From Sphingomonas sp. Leaf67 (GTDB lineage: Bacteria > Pseudomonadota > Alphaproteobacteria > Sphingomonadales > Sphingomonadaceae): a stretch of 64,000 nucleotides of DNA. The position numbers and the translations under genes were made by a program. The notes beneath the pieces are model-generated. The model had not been told where the DNA came from. It made no database searches and saw only the letters and a program-made list of their open reading frames with translations. Positions 26,938 to 35,965 of the stretch are shown here, one piece after another; position 1 is the first letter of the stretch; each line of letters opens with the position of its first letter. The DNA is taken from contig NZ_LMLP01000002.1 in NCBI RefSeq assembly GCF_001421965.1, forward strand, positions 44,993-108,992, written 5' to 3'.

Positions 26938-29691
26938 ATGAAGTTCAAACTTGGTTCGGTTCGTCAACGGTTGGCTTTGGGGGCGGCAGTGATCACGTTG
27001 ATCCCCGGTTTCGCCATGGCACAGGTTACGCCCGCTCAGTCGTCCTCGCGGGACGCGGAAGAAGCGCGGACGGCAGCGACCGAGGAACAGGCCGCTGGCG
27101 GTGTGGCTAATACGTCGTCCGAGCCGACCGATGCGGATATCGTGGTCACTGGTACTCTTCTGCGGGGAACCGCCCCTGTTGGTTCTAACGTGATCAGCGT
27201 CGGTCAGGATCGTGTGCAGTCGCAGGGTGCCACGACGACGAACGAACTTTTGGGTACCATTCCCCAAGTCTCGAACTTCTTCAACAACGTGCCGAGCGCC
27301 TCGCTCGTCGGTGCGGTCCAGACTTCGCAGACAAGTCGGCCCAATCTGCGTAATCTTAGCAGCAACACCTCGTCGAGCGCTTCGACGCTCGTGCTTTTCG
27401 ATGGCCACCGCATTGCTGGCGCCGGCGTGACGCAGTCTACAGTCGATCCCGACCTGATCCCCACCGGTGCAATCGAGCGCGTCGAGGTGGTCACGGACGG
27501 TGGCTCATCGACATATGGCGCGGACGCGGTCGGCGGGGTGATCAACTTCATCACGCGTCGCAGGTTCGACGGGGTGGAGGCCGATGCACGCTACGGGTTC
27601 GCCGACAACTACTGGACCGCGACCGCCAACGCTACGGTTGGTAAGGACTGGGAAACCGGTTCACTTTACGCGTCGTACTCGTTCAACAAGAACGACAGCA
27701 TCTTCGGTCGCGACCGTGACTTCATCCGGGCTTTCGACTATTCGGTCAACCCTGCTGTGCCGGCAAGCCGGCAATGCGATGCAGCCAACCTCACTATCGG
27801 TGCGAACAACTACGCCTACCCCACGGGCGCATTAGGAGGCGTTCGATGCGACGCGTCGGACAATACTGCTTTCGTGCCTTCTCAGGAGCGACATGGCGGT
27901 ATCGTAAGCCTGTCCCAGGAAATAAACGCGGACATATCAGTAGATATTAAGGCGTTCTATGGTCGTCGCGAGACGCTTGCGGAACAGATCGCATCAGGCA
28001 CCGTAACGATCGCGTCTGCCAATCCGTTCTACTTTGCCGTTCCGGGCGTTGCCGGACGTCCGAACCAGACCGTGAACTTCAGCTTCTCGCCAGTGTTCGG
28101 CGGAGACAGTTCCGCGTCAGGGACGACCATCGAGGAATGGGGCGCGAACGCAGAGTTCAGAGCAAAGCTTGGTAGCAACTTCCAGTTGCGCACGTTGCTC
28201 AATTACAGTCGCTCGAACTCTGCTTATTACATCAACCAGATCAATACCGCAGCCCTGACGTCTGCGGCGTCGGGGACGACTGCTGCAACCGCTTTAAGCC
28301 CCTATGATTTGTCCCTGACAAATCCGACGGTTTTGGCAGGAATCAGAGATTTCCAAGCCGCTGGCCAGTCGAAGGATGATCAGTTCAACGGCCGTGCGAT
28401 CATCGATGGGTCTCTACTTTCATTGCCGGGAGGTGACGTTAAGGTCGCAGTCGGATACGAGTATATTGGTGATGAATTCGCCCAACGCTTTACTAATGGT
28501 GATGTGCGCGGTGTATTGGGCAGGCAAGCATATAATAGCTACAACCGTCATGTACACGCTGGCTTCGGTGAAATCCAAGTACCGATCTTCGGTGAGGGTA
28601 ATCGTACGGACGGAATATATTCGATGTTGCTATCAGGCTCTGCCCGGTACGACCATTACAGCGATTTTGGCGGCACCTTCAATCCTAAGGTTGGTGCCAG
28701 CTACAAGCCCGTCTCTTGGTTTACGCTTCGTGGCAATTACGGCACCTCGTTCAATGCGCCCACGCCGGTGGATCAGCTTGGATCCAGCCGCAATTCGATC
28801 CTAGTTGTTCCTTTCGCGGCCTTCGTGCGGCCGGGTGATACCGTTTCTTTCTTCGGCAACGGTACAGTAGCTTTGACTGGGGCGGTTCCAAATCTACAAC
28901 CACAAACTGCAAAGACCTGGTCCGTAGGCGGGGATGTAGACTTTCAGTTTCTCGAAGGGCTACATGCCAGCGCGAGCTACTATAACGTTAAGTTCGACAA
29001 CATTCTTGCAACGCCTACGCCCAACGCTGGAATTTTTCGCGACTTCCCCAACAATGTTCAGACAGCCGTCACCGGCATCGATCCAGCCATTGCTAGGGCT
29101 TTTGCTGCGCAGGATCCCAACGGTCTGGCGCAAGTGAACGCCTTGATTGCGTCCGGAATTCCTATCTATGAACTCGTCGACTTCCGCACCGGGAACTATG
29201 GTATCTTGAAAGTTTCCGGAATCGATTATACCGTCAACTATCGTACGGGAACGAGCTTTGGTGGGATCGACGCGTCCGTTTCAGGAAACTACCAGATAGA
29301 TCGGCAGTTCCAAGCCTCACCAGGAGCGCCAGCAATTGATCAGCTTCTTCTCGATCAGGGACGTTTGACGCTTCAGGGCACCATAGGCGCTGATCTCGGA
29401 GGCTTCCGTGCGCAGGCGACGCTCAATCATAACAGTGGTTTCGATTATACCCAGCGTGCTGGCGATGTTTCTGGCCAAACGCGCGTGTCAGCGTTCAACG
29501 TGGTCAATCTGTTTTTTAAGTATGACGTGCCGGTAACCTCAGGCGCGCTGCAAGGATTGAGCTTGTCGGCGAACATCAATAACGTCTTGGATCAGGATCC
29601 TCCCATCTACCGCATCACCGGCGGCAGTGGCTTCACCAATGGGTTCACTCTGGGCCGCCTGTTCTTGTTCGGTATCGGCAAGAAATTCTAG
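26938..29691 (+). CDS. TonB-dependent outer-membrane receptor 2
   Basis: 917 residues. The signal peptide is about residues 1-28 (ALGAAVITLIPGFAMAQ). An Ala/Glu-rich linker is followed by the plug: IVVTGTLLRGTAPVGSNVI, TLVLFDGHRIAGAG, ERVEVVTDGGSSTYGADA and GGVINFITRRRFDG. The barrel contains YDHYSDFGGTFNPKVGASY and LRGNYGTSFNAPTPVDQLG and ends in FGIGKKF. It is a paralogue of receptor 1 (same VVTGTLLRG start and LPGGDVKVA/LPGGNVRLA barrel block). Ribosome-binding site GGGAGG. It is divergent from the bglX-tetR operon, so the two are probably one uptake-and-cleavage unit. Confidence 0.93.
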   Translation: MKFKLGSVRQRLALGAAVITLIPGFAMAQVTPAQSSSRDAEEARTAATEEQAAGGVANTSSEPTDADIVVTGTLLRGTAPVGSNVISVGQDRVQSQGATTTNELLGTIPQVSNFFNNVPSASLVGAVQTSQTSRPNLRNLSSNTSSSASTLVLFDGHRIAGAGVTQSTVDPDLIPTGAIERVEVVTDGGSSTYGADAVGGVINFITRRRFDGVEADARYGFADNYWTATANATVGKDWETGSLYASYSFNKNDSIFGRDRDFIRAFDYSVNPAVPASRQCDAANLTIGANNYAYPTGALGGVRCDASDNTAFVPSQERHGGIVSLSQEINADISVDIKAFYGRRETLAEQIASGTVTIASANPFYFAVPGVAGRPNQTVNFSFSPVFGGDSSASGTTIEEWGANAEFRAKLGSNFQLRTLLNYSRSNSAYYINQINTAALTSAASGTTAATALSPYDLSLTNPTVLAGIRDFQAAGQSKDDQFNGRAIIDGSLLSLPGGDVKVAVGYEYIGDEFAQRFTNGDVRGVLGRQAYNSYNRHVHAGFGEIQVPIFGEGNRTDGIYSMLLSGSARYDHYSDFGGTFNPKVGASYKPVSWFTLRGNYGTSFNAPTPVDQLGSSRNSILVVPFAAFVRPGDTVSFFGNGTVALTGAVPNLQPQTAKTWSVGGDVDFQFLEGLHASASYYNVKFDNILATPTPNAGIFRDFPNNVQTAVTGIDPAIARAFAAQDPNGLAQVNALIASGIPIYELVDFRTGNYGILKVSGIDYTVNYRTGTSFGGIDASVSGNYQIDRQFQASPGAPAIDQLLLDQGRLTLQGTIGADLGGFRAQATLNHNSGFDYTQRAGDVSGQTRVSAFNVVNLFFKYDVPVTSGALQGLSLSANINNVLDQDPPIYRITGGSGFTNGFTLGRLFLFGIGKKF

Positions 29692-29703
29692 AATATGATT
29701 TTG

Positions 29704-29746
29704 AACCAGCGGGTCGGATCGTGTTGGTAGTCCGTATCCGCTGGTT
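29704..29746 (+). terminator. possible terminator-like inverted repeat after TonB receptor 2
   Basis: AACCAGCGG at 29704-29712 pairs perfectly with CCGCTGGTT at 29738-29746, only 12 bp past the stop codon. The 25-nt loop and lack of a following T-run make it a weak case for an intrinsic terminator. Confidence 0.3.
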
Positions 29747-30700
29747 CCGTCGGGTAGGCCCGATATGTTAATATTGACGTGCTGCTGAATATTGTGATGG
29801 CGTTCAGCCATGTAGATCACGAAATGCAATTTATTCGGTGGCGCCATCTCGTTTCACACTAATCCAGCGAGCAGATGATAACACGGTATCAGGGCAGACA
29901 GCGGAATTTGGATACCGCTTGCTCAAGCTCAGCCGCCCGAAAAGTCCGACTGGTGTGTCGAGGACAGTAGATCCCGCGGTTGCCTATAGTCTACCCGGCA
30001 CTGTCACGGTTCAGGGTGTCCTCCCGGCAGGATCGTGCCCACGGGCCATGACCGGTCATATTCTGAAACGCTGCGGCGACACAATTGGTCGACACAACGC
30101 TGGATGCCACTGCCTTCCGAATCGCACACATGTTCACTGCAAAGAAAGCCAATTCCCGTCATCACGTTTTAGGCCTCTTGAGGGGTAGGATGGTAGTGCG
30201 GGGCGGCGTGGTATTGCAAATCTCTCCAACGTCTTGAGCCGCCTAATCGGCCGAAGCTTCCGGCCTAAAATAGGTGCCCCCGTACGACTGGATAACAACG
30301 GATGCGCTGGATCGGCATGGTCCAGCGGTGATGGCGCAAGGGTAGAAGGGGCAATCCTCATCTGCTCGGTGAAGGATGCCGGGAAAAGGGCTTGGAATGA
30401 ATGACGTGCAGCCCTGCGCCACGATAATTTCACTTACTAAATTTGAGCGCGTGCCCAGCTTTTACAACGGATGCCCCTTTGCGACCAAAGCGAAGCAGTA
30501 TAAAAGAACGGCGTAGTTCATTTCTGAGCTGGAAGTTAAGGCGGGCTGCCGCACCTTCGATAACGTTGCCTGGCGATAGTTTCCATTCGTGTACCGGCCC
30601 CTTGCTGAAGCCCCGTGCGGGACTTGCCCCTATGGAGGAACAACGGCGGTCAAAGTGGGCACGAATCCCGCTCGACCGAGAAACAGAGGATGGCGATGCT
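29747..30700. other. 1-kb intergenic region before the MFS-GH78 operon
   Basis: Short frames are open on both strands, but none has recognisable protein character or a good ribosome-binding site. A frame runs open into the MFS gene from 30443, but its N-terminal 86 codons look non-coding. The promoter of the MFS-GH78 operon should be here. Nothing else recognised. Confidence 0.35.
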
Positions 30701-32014
30701 ATGAACACAGTATCTGTGGCTGACCGCGGCATTGAAACCGAGACCGAAGGGGGGTGGAAAGCCACCGTCCTTGCCGGCTTGGCGAACTACATTGATGCCG
30801 GATCGATTGTCGCAGGTTCTGCCGCCTTGGCCCTGTGGGTTGAGATCTACAAACTCACGCCTACGTTCGTCGGCCTAATCGGCGCGTTCAGTGCCAACGC
30901 AATCTCCGCCGGGATCGGAGCGCTGATCGGGGGGCGCCTATGCGATCTCTACGGCCGCAAAAAAATCTACCAGTATGACATGCTGTTCTACGCTTTCGGT
31001 ATGTTGTGGCTGGTGTTTGCGGTGCAGCCGTGGATGATCGTCGTCGGCTTCGTTCTTGTCGGCTTGGCGGTGGGTGCCGATATACCCGCATCGTGGTCGC
31101 TTATTGCCGAACTGGCCCCGAAGGGAGCGCGCGGCAAGCACAGCGGTGTCGCGCAAGTGCTATGGTATTTGGGCCCGGTCGTCGTGCTGCTGATGTTTCT
31201 AGCACTTGCGCCTCTAGGTGTACTCGGCGCGCGTATCGTGTTCGCGCATCTTGCCATCCTTGCTTTGGTGCTCACGTTGTTTCGAGCGCGAATGAAGGAG
31301 TCGCAGGCATGGGTCGATGCCCAGACGGCACAGTCCGAACCTGAGGCGGGCCGGTCCTTCGCGATTGTGAACGGTTGCACGTCGTGGCGTGAGCTGCTGA
31401 AGCCGAAGCATCTTAAGTCCATGGCGTTTCTTGTCGTCATGTACGGGATGTGGAACCTGTACGCGGGCACGAGCGGTTTCTATTTTCCCTACATCCTCCG
31501 AACGGTCGGAGACCAGAGTCAGACAGTCAGCGTTGCGGTTCAAGCGTATAATTTTGCGCTTTCGATGCTGTCGATCCTCTTGGTCTTCATGCCCTTGTCC
31601 GACAAGGTCAACCAGAGAATGCTCTTTGCAGTATCGGCCGCGATGCAAGTTGCCGGCATGATTTTGCTGGCGGTGTTCCCGCTCACCCTCCTTCTAGCGT
31701 TGCTCTATGTCTCCATTATGGCTCTGGCAGGCGGGTTCGGGGCCCAGTCGTTCTTCCAGCTCTGGAGTTCGGAACTGTTTCCCACGCTGATCCGGAGTAG
31801 TGCGCAGGGGCTGACGTTCGCCGTGGTCCGGATCGGCCTGGGATTTTGGAGTTTCTTCGTGCCTGCACTCACAACGACAGGCTTCCATACGCTTGCGTGG
31901 ATCTTGGCAGGGTTCTTGGCGGTGAGCGGGATTGTCGGCACGATCTGGGCCCCGCGCAATGAGGGAAAGTCACTCGCCGAGATCCAAATGCAACGCGAGG
32001 AAAATGCGGCATGA
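30701..32014 (+). CDS. MFS sugar/glycoside importer
   Basis: 437 residues from the ATG at 30701; upstream codons in the same frame lack membrane-protein character. About 12 membrane segments. The loop 2-3 signature is GGRLCDLYGRKKIYQYD (about residue 80), the metabolite:H+ symporter pattern, and VGLAVGADIPASWSLIAELA fits helix 4 of sugar-porter-like members. Its stop codon overlaps the start of the cytoplasmic rhamnosidase gene by 4 bp (ATGA). It therefore probably imports an L-rhamnoside that the next enzyme splits inside the cell. The substrate is an inference from context. Confidence 0.85.
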   Translation: MNTVSVADRGIETETEGGWKATVLAGLANYIDAGSIVAGSAALALWVEIYKLTPTFVGLIGAFSANAISAGIGALIGGRLCDLYGRKKIYQYDMLFYAFGMLWLVFAVQPWMIVVGFVLVGLAVGADIPASWSLIAELAPKGARGKHSGVAQVLWYLGPVVVLLMFLALAPLGVLGARIVFAHLAILALVLTLFRARMKESQAWVDAQTAQSEPEAGRSFAIVNGCTSWRELLKPKHLKSMAFLVVMYGMWNLYAGTSGFYFPYILRTVGDQSQTVSVAVQAYNFALSMLSILLVFMPLSDKVNQRMLFAVSAAMQVAGMILLAVFPLTLLLALLYVSIMALAGGFGAQSFFQLWSSELFPTLIRSSAQGLTFAVVRIGLGFWSFFVPALTTTGFHTLAWILAGFLAVSGIVGTIWAPRNEGKSLAEIQMQREENAA

Positions 32015-34701
32015 ACCTTGATGTTGCGCAAAGCGTCGCCCCACGCGATGAAGAGGTCCAGCCGATCGGTCTGGTCGCGGACGGTGCGGACGATGCAGGC
32101 CATATCGGCATGGCGCGGCCCAGCCTCGCATGGCGCCTACGCGCGTCGCGCGACGGCGTAAGGCAGGTCGGTTACCAGTTGCAGGTAGCGCGCGACGCGT
32201 CGTTTGAACGGGTTCTGGTCACGACTGACTATCTCCCCTCGTCCCTATGTCGTGCGCCGGCGTGGCCGGGCGCACCCCTGACGAGCCGCGAGACGTGCTG
32301 GGTGCGCGTTCGCGTGCAGACGGATCGCGGGGTTAGTTGCTGGAGCACTCCCTTGCGTCTCGAGGCCGCGCTATTGGCACGTAGCGATTGGCAGGCACGC
32401 CCGATCAGTCCGGTCGATAATGCCGATCGTGCCGAACCAGGGCCCGTACCGTTGTTGCGCCGCGCGTTCCATGTCGACCGGCCAGTCGCGCGCGCACGAC
32501 TCTACGTCAGCGCGCTCGGCGTTCAAACGAGCTGGATCAATGGTTCGCCGGTAGGCGACGCGCTGCTGGACCCGGGCTGGACGGCTTATCACGAACGCCT
32601 CCTGTACGCCGCGCATGATGTTACCGAAGTGCTGAAACCGGGTGAGAACGTCCTGTCGGCTGCCGTCGGGGACGGATGGTGGCGAGGTTGGCTGACTTGG
32701 ATGGAACGCCGTGCAGTCTACGGCGCGACCACGGCCTACTTAGCGCAACTTGAAATCGAATATGTGGATGGTACGACGGTCATTATCGCGACCGCGGACG
32801 GAACGGACTGGCGCGGGTCAACCGGAGCCGTCCGGCGCGCCGATCTTTACGACGGTTGCACGATCGACTTGCGTGCGGAGACTGAGGGCTGGCGTCTGCC
32901 CGGCTTCGACGACGCTGGCTGGGGTTCGATCGTCTCGTTGCCGTTGCCGTCTGGCCTAGAGTTGCGCTCCATGCCGCCAGTCCGCGTGGTTTCGAGTTGG
33001 GATGCGGAAGCCGTACCCGTCGGTGCCGGGCGCTGGCTTGTGGACGTAGGCCAGAATCTTGCCGGCTGGCTGACACTTCGCGTCGAGGGCCCGGCCGGAG
33101 CGACGGTGGTGGTACGCCATGCGGAGATGCTAGGCAGCGCTGGCGCACTTTATACCGCGCCGTTGCGCAATGCCGATGCGACTGACAGCTACGTGCTCGC
33201 AGGCACCGGAGCCGTCAATGTCGAGCCGGTCTTCACGTTCCACGGCTTCCGCTACGCAGAAATTGTCGCGGACGAAGGAGTTACCGTCGAGAGGGTCGGG
33301 GTTCGGGTCATATCGTCGGACCTTCAGCGGACAGGCACCTTCAGGTGCAGCGACGACCGCGTCAATCGGCTCTACGAAAACGTCCGCTGGTCGCAGATTG
33401 CTAATTTCCTTGCACTTCCGACGGACTGCCCCCAACGGGACGAGCGGTTGGGCTGGACCGGTGATATCCAGGTTTTTGCCGATACCGCCTGCATGAACGC
33501 TGACGCCGGAGCTTTCCTCCGGAGTTGGCTCAAGGATTTGTCGATCGAGCAACGTGACGACGGCAACGTGCCGAGTACCGTGCCCAACGTCATTGGGGGG
33601 CACGAATTCGAATATGGCGGCGTTGGCTGGGGTGATGCCGCGACGCTGGTGCCGTGGTCCCTCTACGAAGCCACCGGCGACATCGGCGTTCTCGAGCAAC
33701 AGTTCGGCAGTATGCGCCGTTGGGTTGACTGGGGCGCGTCGCGACGCGACACCGACGGGCTATGGAAGCGAGATTTCCACCTGGGAGATTGGCTGGATCC
33801 CGGAGCTCCGTCGGACGAGCCGCAAAAGGCAACGACGGATCCGAACTTCATCGCAACAGCCTATCTGAGCCGAAGTGCAGCCGTTGTCTCGAAGGCAGCG
33901 ACATTGCTTAAACAGGCTGCGGTGGCCGCCTACTACGAAGCTTTGTCCGTTGAAGTCGCACGCACCGCTTGGTCCCGCTGGAAAGATGAGATCGGTAAGA
34001 CGCAGGCAGGGTGCGCCATCGCACTGCAGTTCGGCATTGTACCTTCCGAGGAGGTCGCGGCGACCGCGGCGGCACTCGCTCGACTTGTCAACGATCGCCA
34101 AGGACGGATTGCGACCGGGTTTCTCGGAACGCCGCTCGTGCTGCCGGCGCTGTCCGAACATGGACATACCGAAACGGCCTACCGCCTTCTTCTCAACGAA
34201 GAGTGCCCTGGCTGGCTCTACCAGGTTCGGCAGGGTGCTACGACGATGTGGGAGCGCTGGGACGCTGTTGGCGAGAACGGCCGGCTACATGCAGGAGAGA
34301 TGTCTGCGGGCGGGGGCTCTTCGATGATCAGTTTCAATCATTATGCCTATGGCGCCGTCGCGGCGTGGCTTTATCGATCGGTTGCAGGAATCGCATCCGA
34401 TCCTGCCGAACCCGGTTATGGTCATGTCGTGTTCGCGCCGCAACCCGGCGGCGGTCTGAACCATGCCGCCGCAACCATGGAGACGGTCCATGGGTGTTCG
34501 GGTATCGCTTGGCAGATCGACGCGAATGCTTCACTTGGAATCACGCTTAGCATTGCCCCGGGCTCACACGGAACGTTCCACGTTCCTTCTGGCTGGAAGC
34601 TCGAGGGCGTGAACGCAGAGGCGTCCGTCATACTATTCGGTTCCGGTAAGCACGCAGTACACCTGACTAAGTGCGTGAGCCGGGAACAAGCAGTTACATG
34701 A
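32011..34701 (+). CDS. cytoplasmic alpha-L-rhamnosidase, GH78
   Basis: 896 residues with no signal peptide. Domains: N-terminal fibronectin-like region with ARPSLAWRLRASRDGVRQVG (about 35-55), two beta-sandwich domains (RARLYVSALGVQTSWINGSP; VVDVGQNLAGWL-like VDVGQNLAGWLTLRVEGPA near 345), then the (alpha/alpha)6 barrel. The hallmark LPTDCPQRDERLGWTGDIQ lies at about residue 470 and carries the catalytic-site acids. YGGVGWGDAATLVPWSLYEA and WERWDAVGENGRLHAGEMS follow, and a C-terminal sandwich includes GYGHVVFAPQPGGGLNHA. It hydrolyses terminal alpha-L-rhamnose. Coupled to the MFS importer by an ATGA overlap. Together with the rhamnose catabolic genes it forms an intracellular route. Confidence 0.93.
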   Translation: MNLDVAQSVAPRDEEVQPIGLVADGADDAGHIGMARPSLAWRLRASRDGVRQVGYQLQVARDASFERVLVTTDYLPSSLCRAPAWPGAPLTSRETCWVRVRVQTDRGVSCWSTPLRLEAALLARSDWQARPISPVDNADRAEPGPVPLLRRAFHVDRPVARARLYVSALGVQTSWINGSPVGDALLDPGWTAYHERLLYAAHDVTEVLKPGENVLSAAVGDGWWRGWLTWMERRAVYGATTAYLAQLEIEYVDGTTVIIATADGTDWRGSTGAVRRADLYDGCTIDLRAETEGWRLPGFDDAGWGSIVSLPLPSGLELRSMPPVRVVSSWDAEAVPVGAGRWLVDVGQNLAGWLTLRVEGPAGATVVVRHAEMLGSAGALYTAPLRNADATDSYVLAGTGAVNVEPVFTFHGFRYAEIVADEGVTVERVGVRVISSDLQRTGTFRCSDDRVNRLYENVRWSQIANFLALPTDCPQRDERLGWTGDIQVFADTACMNADAGAFLRSWLKDLSIEQRDDGNVPSTVPNVIGGHEFEYGGVGWGDAATLVPWSLYEATGDIGVLEQQFGSMRRWVDWGASRRDTDGLWKRDFHLGDWLDPGAPSDEPQKATTDPNFIATAYLSRSAAVVSKAATLLKQAAVAAYYEALSVEVARTAWSRWKDEIGKTQAGCAIALQFGIVPSEEVAATAAALARLVNDRQGRIATGFLGTPLVLPALSEHGHTETAYRLLLNEECPGWLYQVRQGATTMWERWDAVGENGRLHAGEMSAGGGSSMISFNHYAYGAVAAWLYRSVAGIASDPAEPGYGHVVFAPQPGGGLNHAAATMETVHGCSGIAWQIDANASLGITLSIAPGSHGTFHVPSGWKLEGVNAEASVILFGSGKHAVHLTKCVSREQAVT

Positions 34702-34836
34702 TCAAGCCAACCGATGAGGGATCTTTCCAAAAAACGAGTCTCATCCTCTTACGTCAAGATGCCGATGTAACTCATACAGTTGAGATCGTAGCAGATGGAT
34801 ATTGAACTGCGGACCGCCCTTACGGGAATCAGGCAA

Positions 34837-35850
34837 ATGACCTTGGGACGTCGCCGGTTCATGTCTGGACTAGCCTGTACGGTAGGGGCGCTTGCTACGC
34901 CAGCATCGGCGGTACCGAGCGTCGCTGCCCCCCGTGCCCGGTTTCTGCTGGTCAACGATCTGGCCGGCGATGTCGACGGACTGTTCGCGGCGGCGCATGC
35001 ACTGATATCGCCTTCGCTCAGGACGACCGGCATTGTTGCAACATCCACAGGCCAGAAAATGGAATCGGCGGCGGCAGCGCTAACGCTTGCCAAGCTGCTG
35101 TTGACGAAGGTGCCATCTGCCAAGAATATACCGATCTATTTGGGTTCTGAAGGCAAGATCCAAGTTGCAGGAACGCCGATACGAAGTGACGGCGCACAGG
35201 CAATCGTTGACGAGGCGAAGCGCGACGACCCCCTGCCACTCTATATCGGATGCGGCGGCGGACTGACCGAGATCGCGAGCGCGTTGATGATCGACCCCAG
35301 CATTGCTGAGCGCTTCACGCTTGTCTGGATTGGCGGCGAGTCCTATCCCGCCGGGGGCCGCGAGTACAATTTCGATATCGATCCGTTCGCTGCCCGATTT
35401 GTGTTTAACGAAAGCACCGTGCCGATCTGGCAGGTTCCGCGCAATGCCTACGCTCGCTGCATGGTATCTTTGGCGGAAATCGAGGCGGAGGTCGCACCTC
35501 AAGGATTACTCGGCGCCTGGCTTTATGCACAAATACTGGCGACCATTCAAAGAAATGCGCGTTATGGTCTCAACACAGGTTCTACGTGGACGCTCGGAGA
35601 CAATCCGCTGGTGCTACTCACTGGGCTAACGGCATGGTTCCCCCGTATGGTCGGTCAACAGCGGCGGTTTGAAGGTACTGACTCTAGCAAGTATACAGAA
35701 GCACTTGCCCCTGAGATAGTTGCAGACGGCAAATATGTAGCAAAATCGTCGAACAGAAACATTCGTGTATACGACGAAATCGATAATAGGCTAATACTTG
35801 AAGACTTCTATGCTCGTCTCAAGTTGAAGAAGATTGCTGAGGGCAGCTAA
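34837..35850 (+). CDS. Tat-exported nucleoside-hydrolase-like protein
   Basis: 337 residues from the ATG at 34837 (an earlier in-frame ATG at 34795 is possible). Tat signal: LGRRRFMSGLACTVGALATP. The mature N-terminus has FLLVNDLAGDVDGLFAAAHA, matching the Asp-rich Ca2+ loop of the nucleoside hydrolase fold. In this subfamily the motif is GDxDGLF rather than DTDPGxDDA. YIGCGGGLTEIASALM and TLVWIGGESYP also fit the fold. True nucleosidase activity is doubtful because of the altered loop; a glycan-related role is more likely given the neighbours. It lies between the GH78 and GH1 genes on the same strand, and another nucleoside-hydrolase-fold protein is at 50858-52318. Confidence 0.7.
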   Translation: MTLGRRRFMSGLACTVGALATPASAVPSVAAPRARFLLVNDLAGDVDGLFAAAHALISPSLRTTGIVATSTGQKMESAAAALTLAKLLLTKVPSAKNIPIYLGSEGKIQVAGTPIRSDGAQAIVDEAKRDDPLPLYIGCGGGLTEIASALMIDPSIAERFTLVWIGGESYPAGGREYNFDIDPFAARFVFNESTVPIWQVPRNAYARCMVSLAEIEAEVAPQGLLGAWLYAQILATIQRNARYGLNTGSTWTLGDNPLVLLTGLTAWFPRMVGQQRRFEGTDSSKYTEALAPEIVADGKYVAKSSNRNIRVYDEIDNRLILEDFYARLKLKKIAEGS

Positions 35851-35965
35851 CTTACCTCAGGATGTAAATTACGTGGATTCTGATAGAAACACGGAACGAG
35901 GCGGTTATGTAAGCATCTGATTGCACAGAGCATATGGCCTCTATCTGACTGACTGGGTTCAGACA

